64,000 nucleotides of DNA, taken from the NCBI RefSeq assembly GCF_008107445.1, contig NZ_VSLD01000003.1, forward strand, positions 426,685 to 490,684. The letters run 5' to 3'. Shown piece after piece: positions 1-9,259 of the stretch. Every line of letters begins with the position of its first letter. The stretch's first letter is position 1. The stretch is from Arthrobacter echini (GTDB lineage Bacteria > Actinomycetota > Actinomycetes > Actinomycetales > Micrococcaceae). The position numbers and the translations under genes were made by a program. Below the pieces are notes generated by a model. That model was not told where the DNA came from and searched no databases. It worked only from the letters and a program-made list of their open reading frames with translations.

Positions 1-2
1 TC

Positions 3-1424
3 GAGTCCGCCGGCTCCGACAAGCTCACCCAGGTCTTCCAGATCGCCGACAAGCAGGAGCGCGAGAGCGCATCCGACGCGCTGAAGGCCGAGCTCATGGA
101 GAGCCTCGGCGGCCAGTTCGAGGGACGCGAGAAGGAGCTGTCCGCAGCTTTCCGCTCGCTCACCAAGGCCGTGGTCCGCCAGCGCATCCTCAAGGACCAG
201 GTCCGGATCGACGGTCGCGGCCTGAGTGACATCCGCCAGCTCACGGCCGAGGTCGAGGTGCTGCCCCGCGTCCACGGGTCGGCGATCTTCGAGCGCGGCG
301 AGACCCAGATCATGGGTGTCACCACGCTGAACATGCTCAAGATGGAGCAGCAGATCGACTCGCTGTCGCCCGTCACGCGCAAGCGCTACATGCACAACTA
401 CAACTTCCCGCCCTACTCCACCGGTGAGACCGGCCGCGTCGGTTCGCCGAAGCGCCGCGAGATCGGTCACGGAGCACTGGCAGAGCGCGCCCTCGTGCCC
501 GTCCTGCCGACGCGCGAGGAGTTCCCCTACGCGATCCGCCAGGTGTCCGAGGCGCTGAGCTCCAACGGCTCCACCTCGATGGGTTCGGTCTGCGCGTCGA
601 CGCTGTCCCTGCTCAATGCCGGTGTGCCACTGCGTGCGCCCGTTGCGGGCATCGCCATGGGCCTCGTGTCCGACGTCGTGGACGGCCAGACGCGCTACGC
701 GGCGCTGACGGACATCCTCGGTGCCGAGGACGCTTTCGGCGACATGGACTTCAAGGTTGCGGGGACCTCCGAGTTCGTCACGGCCATCCAGCTGGACACC
801 AAGCTCGACGGCATCCCCGCCTCGGTGCTCGCAGCGGCGCTGAAGCAGGCCCGCGAGGCCCGCCTGCACATTCTCGGCGTGCTGCAGGCCGCGATCGACA
901 CCCCGGACGAACTCTCCGAGTTCGCTCCGCGGATCATCTCGGTGCGTATCCCCGTGGACAAGATCGGCGAGGTCATCGGCCCGAAGGGCAAGATGATCAA
1001 CCAGATCCAGGAGGACACCGGAGCGGACATTTCGATCGAGGACGACGGCACCGTGCTGATCGGCGCGACGAACGGCGAGTCGGCCGAAGCCGCGCGCGCC
1101 GCCGTCAACGCGATCGCCAACCCGCAGGTCCCCGAGATCGGTGAGCGCTACCTGGGCACGGTCGTCAAGACCACGACCTTCGGCGCCTTCGTCTCCCTGA
1201 CCCCGGGCAAGGACGGACTGCTGCACATCTCCGAGCTGCGCAAGCTCGCCGGTGGCAAGCGTGTCGACAACGTCGACGAGGTCGTCTCCGTGGGCCAGAA
1301 GGTCCAGGTGGAGATCACCAAGATCGACGACCGCGGAAAGCTCTCCCTCTCGCCCGTCGTGGCGGATGTCGCCGACGACGAGGCCGGGACCGAGCTGCCC
1401 GAAGCCGTCGGCGCAGAGAGCTGA
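3..1424 (+). CDS. pnp: Polyribonucleotide nucleotidyltransferase (PNPase), 3' part only
   Basis: PNPase degrades RNA 3' to 5' by phosphorolysis in the cytoplasm. The reading frame is open from the left edge, so the gene starts outside the window and 473 codons are visible (the full family length is about 740). What remains is the second RNase PH domain, with the conserved region around [19 protein letters not shown] and the active-site stretch [10 protein letters not shown]. It is followed by a KH domain (VIGPKGKMI) and a C-terminal S1 domain ([18 protein letters not shown]). The first in-frame ATG at 96 is internal to the domain and is not the start. A strong intrinsic terminator follows, so the M16 peptidase downstream is probably transcribed separately or by read-through. 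The identification is secure. Confidence 0.97.
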   Translation, partial: ESAGSDKLTQVFQIADKQERESASDALKAELMESLGGQFEGREKELSAAFRSLTKAVVRQRILKDQVRIDGRGLSDIRQLTAEVEVLPRVHGSAIFERGETQIMGVTTLNMLKMEQQIDSLSPVTRKRYMHNYNFPPYSTGETGRVGSPKRREIGHGALAERALVPVLPTREEFPYAIRQVSEALSSNGSTSMGSVCASTLSLLNAGVPLRAPVAGIAMGLVSDVVDGQTRYAALTDILGAEDAFGDMDFKVAGTSEFVTAIQLDTKLDGIPASVLAAALKQAREARLHILGVLQAAIDTPDELSEFAPRIISVRIPVDKIGEVIGPKGKMINQIQEDTGADISIEDDGTVLIGATNGESAEAARAAVNAIANPQVPEIGERYLGTVVKTTTFGAFVSLTPGKDGLLHISELRKLAGGKRVDNVDEVVSVGQKVQVEITKIDDRGKLSLSPVVADVADDEAGTELPEAVGAES

Positions 1425-1453
1425 TCGAAGCTGTACCGCTCCTGCTGAGCACT

Positions 1454-1510
1454 GGACGGCCCCGGCGCACACCGGTCCTTCGGGATCGCGCCGGGGCCGT
1501 CCGCCTTTTT
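1454..1510 (+). terminator. Intrinsic terminator after pnp
   Basis: A perfect 15-bp GC-rich stem (1454-1468 with 1488-1502) encloses a 19-nt loop and is followed by a run of five T at 1506-1510. It lies 30 bp after the pnp stop codon. It is the clearest Rho-independent terminator in the window. Confidence 0.9.
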
Positions 1511-1533
1511 CCGAACCCTCAAGAAAGATCGGC

Positions 1534-2910
1534 ATGTCCCTGTCCTCGGTCGTCTCCCTGCCCCTGCAACCCACGCCACGCCCGAGCGGTGACGGCAGTG
1601 ACCCCACCTTCGTCTCCGGTGATCCGAGCGGCAATGTGGTGCGGCGCAGCGTCCTGCCCGGAGGCGTGAGGGTGCTCACCGAGGCCATGCCGGGCCAGCG
1701 CTCGGCCACCATCGGATTCTGGGTCGGTGTGGGCTCCCGCGACGAGGCGGAGGGTGAGCACGGCTCCACCCACTTCCTGGAGCACCTGTTGTTCAAGGGC
1801 ACCTCACGGCGCAGCGCCATGGACATCGCCTCCGCCTTCGACGAGGTGGGGGGAGAGTCCAACGCGGCCACCGCCAAGGAGAACACCTGCTACTACGCCC
1901 GGGTACTGGACACCGACCTGCCGATGGCCATCGACGTCATCGCGGACATGGTCACCTCGGCAGTGCTCGACCCCGAGGAACTCGAGCAGGAGCGCGACGT
2001 CATCCTCGAGGAGATCGCGATGGACAGCGACGACCCCGCGGACGTCGCCCACGAGAAGTTCGTGGAGCTCGTCCTGGGCGACCACAGTCTCGGCCGGCCG
2101 ATCGGGGGCACCCCGGACGCCATCCAGGCGGTTCCGCGGGAGGCAGTGCTGGCGCACTACCGGCGCTACTACAAGCCCGGGGAACTGGTCATCACGGCCG
2201 CGGGTGGACTGGACCACGACGTGGTCTGCCGATTGGTGCAGCGCGCCCTCGAGAGCGCGGGATGGGAGCTCGAGGACGGCGCCGTGCCGGTTCGGCGTCG
2301 CCTGGCGCAACCTGTCGCGGTCCGCGGTGTGTCCGGCACGCACGTGATCCGCAGGGCCGTGGAGCAGTCGAACATCCTCGTCGGCTGCCCGTCGCTGACG
2401 GCGACGGACGAGCGCAGATTCGCGATGAGCGTGCTCAACGCCGTCCTGGGTGGGGGGATGTCCTCACGACTGTTCCAGGAGATCCGCGAGAAGCGCGGCC
2501 TGGTCTACGCCACCTATTCCTTCTCGGCCGCCTACGCCGACACCGGTTACTTCGGCATGTATGCGGGGTGCTCGCCGGCCAAGACCGGCCAGGTGATCGA
2601 GCTGCTGGGCAGCGAACTGGACCGGCTGGCAGCGGACGGCATCGACGCGGAGGAGCTGCGCAAGGCCGTGGGCCAGCTCTCCGGAGGGCTCGTCATGGCG
2701 CTCGAGGACAGCAGTTCCCGGATGTCCCGTCTCGGGAGGTCGGAGCTGGTGTCCGGCGAGTTCGCCGACATGGACGTCTCCCTGGAGCGCATCCGCGCGG
2801 TCACGGCTGAGGACGTGCAGTCACTCGCCCGTGAGCTCGCGGCCGCGCCCAGGACCACCGTCGTCGTCGGGCCGTTCGATTCGGCCGAGGACTTCTCAGC
2901 AGGCGCCTAG
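1534..2910 (+). CDS. pepR: M16 family zinc metallopeptidase (PepR-like)
   Basis: A 458-residue peptidase of the insulinase/mitochondrial-processing-peptidase family, presumably cytoplasmic. The inverted zinc motif HFLEH lies at about residues 80-84, and the downstream glutamate expected as third ligand lies in LEEIAMDSDD near residue 160. The N-terminal M16 domain is followed by the inactive-type C-terminal M16 domain (MSSRLFQEIREKRGLVY). ATG 1534 was chosen because it follows the pnp terminator and an AAGAAAG element; the frame opens earlier, but that part overlaps pnp. The pnp-pepR order is the usual actinobacterial one, whereas dapB, which I would expect next, is displaced by about 6.8 kb. 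Confidence 0.93.
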   Translation: MSLSSVVSLPLQPTPRPSGDGSDPTFVSGDPSGNVVRRSVLPGGVRVLTEAMPGQRSATIGFWVGVGSRDEAEGEHGSTHFLEHLLFKGTSRRSAMDIASAFDEVGGESNAATAKENTCYYARVLDTDLPMAIDVIADMVTSAVLDPEELEQERDVILEEIAMDSDDPADVAHEKFVELVLGDHSLGRPIGGTPDAIQAVPREAVLAHYRRYYKPGELVITAAGGLDHDVVCRLVQRALESAGWELEDGAVPVRRRLAQPVAVRGVSGTHVIRRAVEQSNILVGCPSLTATDERRFAMSVLNAVLGGGMSSRLFQEIREKRGLVYATYSFSAAYADTGYFGMYAGCSPAKTGQVIELLGSELDRLAADGIDAEELRKAVGQLSGGLVMALEDSSSRMSRLGRSELVSGEFADMDVSLERIRAVTAEDVQSLARELAAAPRTTVVVGPFDSAEDFSAGA

Positions 2911-2971
2911 GCCGAAGCCGCCAGGGCCCGGCGTCCAGGGTTCTCGGCCGGGCTGTCCTCGGCCGGGCCGG

Positions 2972-3429
2972 TCAAGTGGCGTCCGTCCCGAGGAGACCGA
3001 GGACTCCGGGACCGGCGATCTCGTCGGTCCCGATCGGTCTGCCCGACACCGCGAGGAGAAGAGCGATGCCGGATCCGCGCACCTCGGGTCCGCTCCCGTG
3101 ATCGAAGGGTGTATCGGAGGCGATCAGGCGATACCCCTGCGCCATCTCCTTGCCACCGCCGATTCTGACGCTCGTTCTCAGGCGCGCCTGATCCCGTCGG
3201 CGTTGGCCCGGTCGACGTCGAACCGCGCCGCCAGCATCCCGCGCATGAAGCCCCGTCGGGTGGTCCTGGCCGAATCGACGAGGTGCGCGAGGACATCGTG
3301 GATGTCCCAGCCGGGACACAGCGAGGCAGTGTTCCACCCAGCCGCGTCGAGTACCGCCAGGTCATCGATCAGGGCCTGGCGCTCGGCGTGGACCGCGGCC
3401 CAGGTCTCAGCTTTCGTCACAGGTGCCAT
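2972..3429 (-). pseudogene. Broken mycothiol-dependent maleylpyruvate-isomerase family (DinB fold) gene
   Basis: The N-terminal part (about 84 codons from ATG 3429) matches the TIGR03083 group: WAAVHAERQALIDDL, then the metal-site motif CPGWDIHDVLAHLVDSA and RRGFMRGMLAARFD. This frame ends at a stop at 3178-3180. A different frame immediately downstream encodes the family's typical C-terminus: GGGKEMAQGYRLIASD, then HGSGPEVRGSG and LLLAVSGRP. The pieces abut at about 3165-3185 with no room for the middle of the protein, which I estimate at about 60 residues and which normally carries further metal ligands. A single internal deletion that also shifted the frame explains this. GAGG lies upstream of the start. 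It is inferred non-functional. An in-frame alternative start lies at 3459. Confidence 0.75.
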
Positions 3430-3500
3430 AGTGCTTCGTACCTCAACCTGACCCGGCATGTCGCCGGGGCGAGGGTAGGCCCTGCCCTGACCCGGTCACG

Positions 3501-3794
3501 TCAGTCCTCGCTGTGGAGGACGCGCGGCCGGGCACTGAGCAGTTCCAGCTCGGGACGTGCCGCGACGTGGCGCTCCACACGGTCCAGGACATCCACCACG
3601 TGCTGCCGGTCCGCTCCCACCAGGCCCGCTCCTACGACGGCCCGGCGGTGCAGCTCCTGATGGCCCACCTCGGCGACGGAGATGTCGAACGTCCTGCGCA
3701 GATCTGCTATCAGCGGGCGGACCACCGACCGCTTGCCCTTCAGTGAATGGACGTCGCCGAGCAGGAGGTCGAATTCCACGAAACCGATCCACAC
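3501..3794 (-). CDS. DUF503 family protein
   Basis: A 97-residue protein of unknown biochemical role, recognised by the DUF503 signature at its N-terminus (MWIGFVEFDLLL, then HSLKGKRSVVRPLI) and by the central VAEVGHQELHRRAVVG. Members are small ferredoxin-fold-like proteins, often found near rbfA and infB. The GTG start at 3794 has a good ribosome site (AAGGGAGA) five bases upstream. Here it sits alone between a pseudogene and moaD on the same strand, which is not its usual neighbourhood. No function should be inferred from the context. Confidence 0.85.
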   Translation of the reverse strand: MWIGFVEFDLLLGDVHSLKGKRSVVRPLIADLRRTFDISVAEVGHQELHRRAVVGAGLVGADRQHVVDVLDRVERHVAARPELELLSARPRVLHSED

Positions 3795-3848
3795 CTCGGT
3801 CTCCCTTCTCGCTCAGGAGCACGGCCTGAGATGCGGGCTCGGGCTCGG

Positions 3849-4118
3849 TTATCCGCCCGCGAAGGGCGGAAGGATGTCGAGGACGTCGTCGGCCTGCAGT
3901 ACCGTCCCATGGTCCCGCAGGGCCACCTCGTTGAGCAGGAAACTGCTCCGGTCCAGGACCTTGCCCAGCGGTGGGAGTCCGGCGACGGCCGTCCTGCTTC
4001 GCAGGTCCTCGAGCACGGCCCCCAGCTCGCGCCCGGCGGCAATGCGTTCCTCGTCGACTCCGGAGGCCGCACGAGCCGCCCCGAAATACCTCACCAGCAC
4101 CTCAGCCACCGATGGCAC
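3849..4118 (-). CDS. moaD: Molybdopterin synthase sulfur carrier subunit (MoaD/ThiS family)
   Basis: An 89-residue ubiquitin-fold protein. As a C-terminal thiocarboxylate it donates sulfur to the MoaE subunit when precursor Z is converted to molybdopterin. It begins with the family pattern VLVRYFGAARAASGVDEE and ends in the obligatory Gly-Gly (ILPPFAGG), so it is apparently complete. The start is GTG at 4118, overlapping the last 17 bp of moaA, which suggests translational coupling; a second GTG lies three codons later. Its partner moaE is on the opposite strand 5 kb away. Confidence 0.9.
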   Translation of the reverse strand: MPSVAEVLVRYFGAARAASGVDEERIAAGRELGAVLEDLRSRTAVAGLPPLGKVLDRSSFLLNEVALRDHGTVLQADDVLDILPPFAGG

Positions 4119-5172
4119 TCATCGATCGATCGGGCTGTACGAAGTCTGCCGCGCCGAGGCCGGTGTGATCCATACCGTGGGCGCGGGGCTTCAGCCACAT
4201 CGCGTCGCGCCAGCGCTGCGCCACGGCGTCGTCGCCCGCCTCGGACCGCAGCAGGTCCCGCAGGTCCGTCTCCTCCCGGGAGAACAGGCAGCTCATGATC
4301 TTGCCCTCCGCGGTGACGCGCGTGCGGCGGCAGTCGGCGCAGAAGGGCTCCGTGACGGAGGCGATGATGCCCACGGTGCCGAGGACGACGTCGGGCGCCT
4401 CCTTCGAGCGGACCTCCCAGCGCTCCGCGGGCGCGCCGTCGCGGTTGCGGGGATCCGGGGTGAGGACGAAGCGCGTCTCGACGAGGGCGCGCATCTCGGC
4501 TGCCGTCACCATGCCCTCCTTCGTCCAGCCGTGGTCGGCGTCGAGGGGCATCTGCTCGATGAAGCGCAGCTCGAAGCCGCGGGCCACGGCCCACTCCACG
4601 AGATCGGGTGCCTCGTGATCGTTGATGCCGCGCATGAGGACGGCGTTGATCTTGACCAGTCCCAGTCCGGCCGCAGCCGCCGCCTCGATGCCCTTCAGCA
4701 CCCGGTCCAGGAAGGGGCGCCGGGTGAGCTGGGCGAAGGTCTCGGGGTGCAGCGAGTCCATGGACACGTTGATCCGCGTGAGCCCCGCCTCCTTCAGCTG
4801 CACGGCGCGGCGGTCCAGCCCCAGCGCGTTCGTGGTCATGGAGATGGGCAGCTCCGGATGATTCGCGCGGATGTCGCGGATGATGTCCAGCAGGTCCGCG
4901 CGGACGAGCGGTTCGCCACCGGTGAGCCTCAGCTCCCGGATGCCCAGATCGTCGACGCCGATGCGGACCAGGCGCACGATCTCCTTGCGGGACAGCACGG
5001 CGTCCTTCTGCAGCCAGTTCAGGCCCTCGGCGGGCATGCAGTAGGTGCAGCGGAGATTGCATTTGTCGGTGAGGGACAGGCGCATGTCGGTGGCCTGTCG
5101 GCCGTGGGTGTCCAGCAGGCCCGTCGTCGCGGATCGGCCGGCAACACTCGGCATTCCCAGGTGTGTTCCCAT
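4102..5172 (-). CDS. moaA: GTP 3',8-cyclase MoaA (radical SAM)
   Basis: This is the first enzyme of molybdenum-cofactor synthesis and rearranges GTP by radical chemistry before MoaC acts. It has 356 residues. The N-terminal radical-SAM cluster motif is CNLRCTYC, followed by the SAM-binding region TGGEPLV. The second 4Fe-4S cluster cysteines lie near the C-terminus (CADC and, 14 residues on, CLF). The protein ends in the conserved Gly-Gly tail (SAIGG) that MoaA needs. ATG 5172 lies 6 nt after a TAGGCT hexamer on the same strand, so the transcript is probably leaderless. It overlaps moaD by 17 bp. Confidence 0.97.
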   Translation of the reverse strand: MGTHLGMPSVAGRSATTGLLDTHGRQATDMRLSLTDKCNLRCTYCMPAEGLNWLQKDAVLSRKEIVRLVRIGVDDLGIRELRLTGGEPLVRADLLDIIRDIRANHPELPISMTTNALGLDRRAVQLKEAGLTRINVSMDSLHPETFAQLTRRPFLDRVLKGIEAAAAAGLGLVKINAVLMRGINDHEAPDLVEWAVARGFELRFIEQMPLDADHGWTKEGMVTAAEMRALVETRFVLTPDPRNRDGAPAERWEVRSKEAPDVVLGTVGIIASVTEPFCADCRRTRVTAEGKIMSCLFSREETDLRDLLRSEAGDDAVAQRWRDAMWLKPRAHGMDHTGLGAADFVQPDRSMSAIGG

Positions 5173-5178
5173 GGCTCG

Positions 5179-5184
5179 AGCCTA
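5179..5184 (-). promoter_or_regulatory. Leaderless -10 element of moaA
   Basis: TAGGCT on the minus strand ends 6 nt before ATG 5172. This is the spacing expected when transcription starts at the start codon. No ribosome-binding site is visible, which agrees with a leaderless moaA-moaD mRNA. Confidence 0.6.
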
Positions 5185-5341
5185 CGCCCTCGGGCCCCCG
5201 GAGGGCGCACCAGGCTGCGGCAGAGGAGCCTGTGGGACGGACCACGGAACGCCCTGCCCCCGGCGCTCGTGTAAGGGTCGGGTCGTTCCCCGCGAGCTCC
5301 GACGAAGGGTCGTGGTCGGGGGCGCGGCCGGGAAGGCGCGG

Positions 5342-6892
5342 ATGATGCGGACCACCACCTGGGCAGCCGTGTCCGGCGCTCTCGCCGTCGCGCTGGGCGT
5401 GATCGGGGGAGAGCTGACCGCGGCCGCGGTGAGTCCGTCGGTGTCACCCGTGAGCGCCGTGGGGTCGTTCGTGATCGATGTGCTGCCCCCCGGCGTCAAG
5501 GACTGGGCCATCGCCTGGTTCGGTACAGCGGACAAGACCGTGTTCCTTCTCACCATCGCCGTACTGATCCTCGTGCTGGCCCTCGCCGCGGGCGTGCTCG
5601 AACACCGGCGGCCCTTCGCGGGGCGCGCGGTGGTTCTCGCCTTCGGTGTACTCGGCGCCCTCGCTGTCGCATCCCGGCCGCAGGCCTCGCTCGTGTCCTT
5701 CGTGGCGCCTGTCACCGCCGCCCTCGTGGCGATCCTCGTGCTCCGGGCGCTCCTCCGGTCCCTGGACAGGTGGACGCGTGAGCCCGGGAGCGATCAGGTG
5801 GGCCCGGCCCCCGCACGACGGCGATTCCTCCAGGGGGCCGGGGGCGCCGTCGTCGTCGTCGCGGCCACGGGTGCTGCGGCCTCGGTCGTGCGCTCCGGCC
5901 AGTCCACGGTGACCCGGCAGCGCTCCGCGATCACCCTCCCGGCACCGGTCGGCTCCACGCCGCCGGCGGAGGGCTCCTTCGTGCCCGACGGCGCCGTCCT
6001 CGACGTCGAGGGCATCAGCCGGCTCGTGACACCCAACGACGACTTCTACCGCATCGACACCGCCCTCGTGGTACCCGTGGTCGACGCCGCCGGGTGGTCG
6101 CTGAAGGTCACAGGCCTCGTGGACCGCGACGTGGAGATCACCTTCGACGAGCTGCTCGCGCTGCCGCTGGTGGAACGCCATGTCACCCTGGCGTGCGTGT
6201 CCAATACCGTGGGCGGGGATCTCACGGGGACCGCACGATGGCTGGGCTGGCCGGTCAGGGACCTCCTCGCCCGGGCAGGTGTCCGCCCGGGTGCCGACAT
6301 GGTCCTCTCGCGCAGCGTGGACGGCTTCACCGCCGGCACACCGCTCGATGCGCTGACCGACGACCGCGATGCGCTCCTGGCCGTCGGGATGAACGGCGAG
6401 CCCCTGCCGGTGGAGCACGGCTTCCCCGTCCGCCTGGTGGTCCCCGGGCTCTACGGCTTCGTCTCCGCGACCAAGTGGGTCACCGAGCTGGAGGTCACGC
6501 GTTTCGCCGACGCCTCCGCGTACTGGTCCACGCGCGGCTGGTCGACGCGCGGACCGGTGAAGACGTCCTCGCGCATCGACGTGCCCCGTTCCGGCCGAGA
6601 TCTCCCGGCGGGCGACGTCGTGGTGGCAGGCGTCGCCTGGGCCCAGCACACAGGGATCGGGCGCGTCGAGGTGAGGGTGGACGGCGGCCCCTGGCAGGCA
6701 GCGACCCTCGCCACGCCCGTCTCCGCGGACACCTGGGTGCAGTACAGGGCCACGCTGCCGCTGGAGGCAGGTTCCCACACGGTGCAGTCGCGGGCGATCG
6801 ACCGGGACGGGGGCGTCCAGTCGGCTGCCGACGTCGCTCCCGCGCCCAACGGGTCCGAGGGCCTGCACACGGTATCGTTCACGGTGACCTAG
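5342..6892 (+). CDS. Membrane-anchored molybdopterin-dependent oxidoreductase (sulfite oxidase superfamily)
   Basis: A 516-residue protein. The first about 145 residues contain several hydrophobic helices (near residues 7-30, 55-80, 90-108 and 115-135). A further hydrophobic segment just after RRRFLQGAGGAVVVVAA resembles a Tat-type twin-arginine region placed internally. The molybdopterin domain follows, with the putative molybdenum-ligating cysteine at about residue 285 (LACVSN) and a conserved region around PVEHGFPVRLVVPGLYG. The C-terminus is a Mo-co dimerisation Ig-like domain (VEVRVDGGPW). The substrate is unknown. ATG 5342 follows GGGAAGG; the frame opens upstream but overlaps moaA. It lies head-to-head with moaA and just before moeA, so it is the likely client of the cofactor genes. 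Confidence 0.85.
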   Translation: MMRTTTWAAVSGALAVALGVIGGELTAAAVSPSVSPVSAVGSFVIDVLPPGVKDWAIAWFGTADKTVFLLTIAVLILVLALAAGVLEHRRPFAGRAVVLAFGVLGALAVASRPQASLVSFVAPVTAALVAILVLRALLRSLDRWTREPGSDQVGPAPARRRFLQGAGGAVVVVAATGAAASVVRSGQSTVTRQRSAITLPAPVGSTPPAEGSFVPDGAVLDVEGISRLVTPNDDFYRIDTALVVPVVDAAGWSLKVTGLVDRDVEITFDELLALPLVERHVTLACVSNTVGGDLTGTARWLGWPVRDLLARAGVRPGADMVLSRSVDGFTAGTPLDALTDDRDALLAVGMNGEPLPVEHGFPVRLVVPGLYGFVSATKWVTELEVTRFADASAYWSTRGWSTRGPVKTSSRIDVPRSGRDLPAGDVVVAGVAWAQHTGIGRVEVRVDGGPWQAATLATPVSADTWVQYRATLPLEAGSHTVQSRAIDRDGGVQSAADVAPAPNGSEGLHTVSFTVT

Positions 6893-6950
6893 ACCCCCGC
6901 GACCACCGTCGTGCAGGACGCAGTCCGCAGACCCCGCACGAGAGGCAGTG

Positions 6951-8240
6951 ATGAGAAGAACCGTCGTCGAACACCGTGCCGCCATCGCCGGACTGCTCAG
7001 GTGGAGCAGCGGGTACCACGACGACGCGGCGGAGGTCCTCCCGCTCGGAGAGGCGCTCGGGCGGGCGCTGGCCGGGGACGTCCGAGCCCCGGTGAGCCTG
7101 CCCCCCTTCGACAACTCCCAGATGGACGGCTACGCGGTGCGCGCGGAGGATCTCGCGGAGCCGGTCACGCTGACGGTGACGGACGCCATCGCCGCCGGAT
7201 CGGGGTCCTCCCGGCTCGAGTCCGGAACCGCCGCCCCCATCATGACCGGCGCCATGCTGCCCGACGGGGCAGCCGCCGTCGTCCCGATCGAGCGCGCCGT
7301 GCCCGCGCAGTTCTACTCCGCGGCCGAGCTGGCCGACGGGCACGCGCAGGTGCAGCTCCCCGGAGGCAGCACGGACGGGCAGTACGTGCGGCGTGCGGGC
7401 AGCGACATCGCGGCGGGGGAGACCGCGCTGGAGGCCGGGACACTCCTCGGACCTTCGCAGCTGGGACTGCTCGCCGCCTGCGGGGTGGACGCCGTCCCCG
7501 TGCGCCCCCGTTTCCGCGTCCTGCTGCTGTCCACCGGTGACGAGGTCGCCGAACCGGGAGCGGCGCTCCTCCCCGGCCGGATCTACGACGCCAACACCAC
7601 ACTGCTGGAGTCGGCGCTGGTGGAGGCCGGCGCCGACGTCACCCGCCACAGACTGCTCGGCGACGACCCCGCCGTGCTGCGGGAGGCCTTCGCGGCCATC
7701 ACCGCGGGCAGCACCCACCTCGTCCTGAGCACCGGAGGGATCAGCCAGGGTGCGTACGAGGTGGTCAAGCAGGCGCTGGCCGACAGCAGCGTGGAATTCT
7801 CCTCCGTCGCCATGCAGCCCGGAGGCCCCCAGGCCCACGGCACCATCTCGGGCATCCCCTTCCTGGGCTTCCCCGGCAACCCGGTCAGCGCCATCGTCTC
7901 CTTCGAGATGTTCCTCCGCCCGGCCCTGCACCAGCTGACCGGCCTTCCCGCACCGCGGCCCGTCCTGGAGGCGATCCTCGTGGAGGACGTCCGCAGCCCG
8001 GAGGCCAAGCACCAGCTGAGGCGTGGGCTCTACCGCGAGGGCAGGGTGGCCCTGGTGGGAGGCCCTGATTCACATCTGCTCCATGCGCTCTCGAGGTCGA
8101 ACTGCCTCGTGCACCTGCCCGAGGGGGTCTCCGCGGTGCGGGAGGGGGAGCGTGTGGAGATCACCCTGATCGGCCCCGTACCGGGCGATCCCTTCGCCGT
8201 GGTCGACGTGCTCGTCACCGAGAGCGTCGGTACGGGGTGA
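6951..8240 (+). CDS. moeA: Molybdopterin molybdenumtransferase MoeA
   Basis: Inserts molybdate into adenylylated molybdopterin to form active cofactor. The length of 429 residues is normal. Seen in order: the N-terminal MoeA region with PPFDNSQMDGYAVRAED, the MoCF-type domain with LLSTGDEV and the STGGIS motif, FPGNPVSA, and a C-terminal domain IV. ATG 6951 was preferred over GTG 6948 because AGAGG lies five bases before it. It follows the molybdoenzyme gene by 58 bp and precedes moaC by 48 bp, so it probably belongs to the same transcript. Confidence 0.95.
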   Translation: MRRTVVEHRAAIAGLLRWSSGYHDDAAEVLPLGEALGRALAGDVRAPVSLPPFDNSQMDGYAVRAEDLAEPVTLTVTDAIAAGSGSSRLESGTAAPIMTGAMLPDGAAAVVPIERAVPAQFYSAAELADGHAQVQLPGGSTDGQYVRRAGSDIAAGETALEAGTLLGPSQLGLLAACGVDAVPVRPRFRVLLLSTGDEVAEPGAALLPGRIYDANTTLLESALVEAGADVTRHRLLGDDPAVLREAFAAITAGSTHLVLSTGGISQGAYEVVKQALADSSVEFSSVAMQPGGPQAHGTISGIPFLGFPGNPVSAIVSFEMFLRPALHQLTGLPAPRPVLEAILVEDVRSPEAKHQLRRGLYREGRVALVGGPDSHLLHALSRSNCLVHLPEGVSAVREGERVEITLIGPVPGDPFAVVDVLVTESVGTG

Positions 8241-8288
8241 GTGCCGCGGGAACATCATCGATCGACCAGGACTGCAGAGAAGGATGCC

Positions 8289-8777
8289 ATGAGTGAATCT
8301 CCCCCCTCCGTCGAGGGGCTGTCCCACGTCCGGGCCGACGGCACGGCCCACATGGTGGATGTCTCCGGGAAGCAGGCGACCACCCGGGAGGCCGTCGCCG
8401 AGGCGACGCTCGAGACCACCGCCGACGTCGTCGCCCTCGTCGCCGACGGGCAGCTGCCCAAGGGCGATGCCCTCGCCGTGGCCCGGGTGGCCGGCATCAT
8501 GGCGGCCAAGCAGACCTCCACGCTGATCCCGCTGTGCCACCCGCTGCCGCTGTCCAAGGTCACCGTGGACTTCGAACCGGCCGGCGGCAGCATCCGCGTG
8601 GTCGCGCTCGTCAGGACGACGGCGCTGACCGGCGTGGAGATGGAAGCGCTGACCGCCGCCTCGGTGGCCGCACTGACGCTCTACGACATGATCAAGGCGG
8701 TGGACAAGCGTGCCGTGATCAACGGCACGCGGGTCCTCGCGAAGTCCGGCGGCAAGAGCGGGGACTGGACCGTATGA
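8289..8777 (+). CDS. moaC: Cyclic pyranopterin monophosphate synthase MoaC
   Basis: A 162-residue enzyme that converts the MoaA product to cyclic pyranopterin monophosphate. It shows the family's HMVDVSGK near the N-terminus, the conserved [29 protein letters not shown] and the C-terminal active-site loop [13 protein letters not shown] 8289 is preceded by AGAAGGA. The stop codon overlaps the moaB/mog start by four bases (ATGA), a sign of coupled translation. Confidence 0.96.
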   Translation: MSESPPSVEGLSHVRADGTAHMVDVSGKQATTREAVAEATLETTADVVALVADGQLPKGDALAVARVAGIMAAKQTSTLIPLCHPLPLSKVTVDFEPAGGSIRVVALVRTTALTGVEMEALTAASVAALTLYDMIKAVDKRAVINGTRVLAKSGGKSGDWTV

Positions 8778-9259
8778 CGACCCTTCGACCCGCAGCCGTG
8801 GTCATCGCGTCCACCCGCGCGGCCGCCGGCACCTATCAGGACGAGTGCGGCCCGATCATCGCGGCCTGGCTCTACGAGCATGACTTCGCCGTCGGCACCG
8901 CCGTCGTGGTTGCCGACGGCGACCCCGTGGGCACCGCGATCGGCGCCGCACTCGAGGACCGTCCCGCCGTGCTGATCACCAGTGGGGGAACAGGTCTCAG
9001 TCCCGACGACACGACCCCGGAGCAGACCCTGCCGTACCTGACCCGCAGTCTGCCGGGCGTCATGGAGGCCGTCCGCGGCGCCGGAGCCGGGAAGATCCCC
9101 ACCGCCGTCCTCAGCCGTGGTCTGGCCGGCAGCGCGGGCTCCACGTTCGTCATCAATCTGCCCGGCTCCCCGGGCGGCGTGCGCGACGGGCTCGCCGTGC
9201 TCTCACCCCTCATCGACCACATCTGCTCCCAACTGGAGGGCCACAATGACCACCGGTGA
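8774..9259 (+). CDS. Molybdopterin adenylyltransferase (MoaB/Mog family)
   Basis: A 161-residue MoCF-fold protein that adenylylates molybdopterin before MoeA acts. It has the N-terminal [18 protein letters not shown], the substrate-binding [15 protein letters not shown] and the C-terminal [13 protein letters not shown]. MoaB and Mog cannot be separated from motifs alone, so no symbol is assigned. It overlaps moaC by 4 bp and moaE by 14 bp, placing it inside a tightly packed operon. Confidence 0.92.
   Translation: MTTLRPAAVVIASTRAAAGTYQDECGPIIAAWLYEHDFAVGTAVVVADGDPVGTAIGAALEDRPAVLITSGGTGLSPDDTTPEQTLPYLTRSLPGVMEAVRGAGAGKIPTAVLSRGLAGSAGSTFVINLPGSPGGVRDGLAVLSPLIDHICSQLEGHNDHR

Noticed and set aside
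3682..5274. 530-codon plus-strand frame over moaD and moaA
   Set aside because: moaD/moaA motifs on the minus strand are unambiguous; this frame is low-complexity and has no ribosome site.
6893..6950. Possible riboswitch (Moco) before moeA
   Set aside because: Only 58 bp, no paired structure of that class visible; the gap before the molybdoenzyme (5173-5341) also lacks recognisable Moco-motif elements.
5444..7114. Minus-strand frame across the molybdoenzyme
   Set aside because: No motif; mirrors the third-position GC bias of the plus-strand gene.
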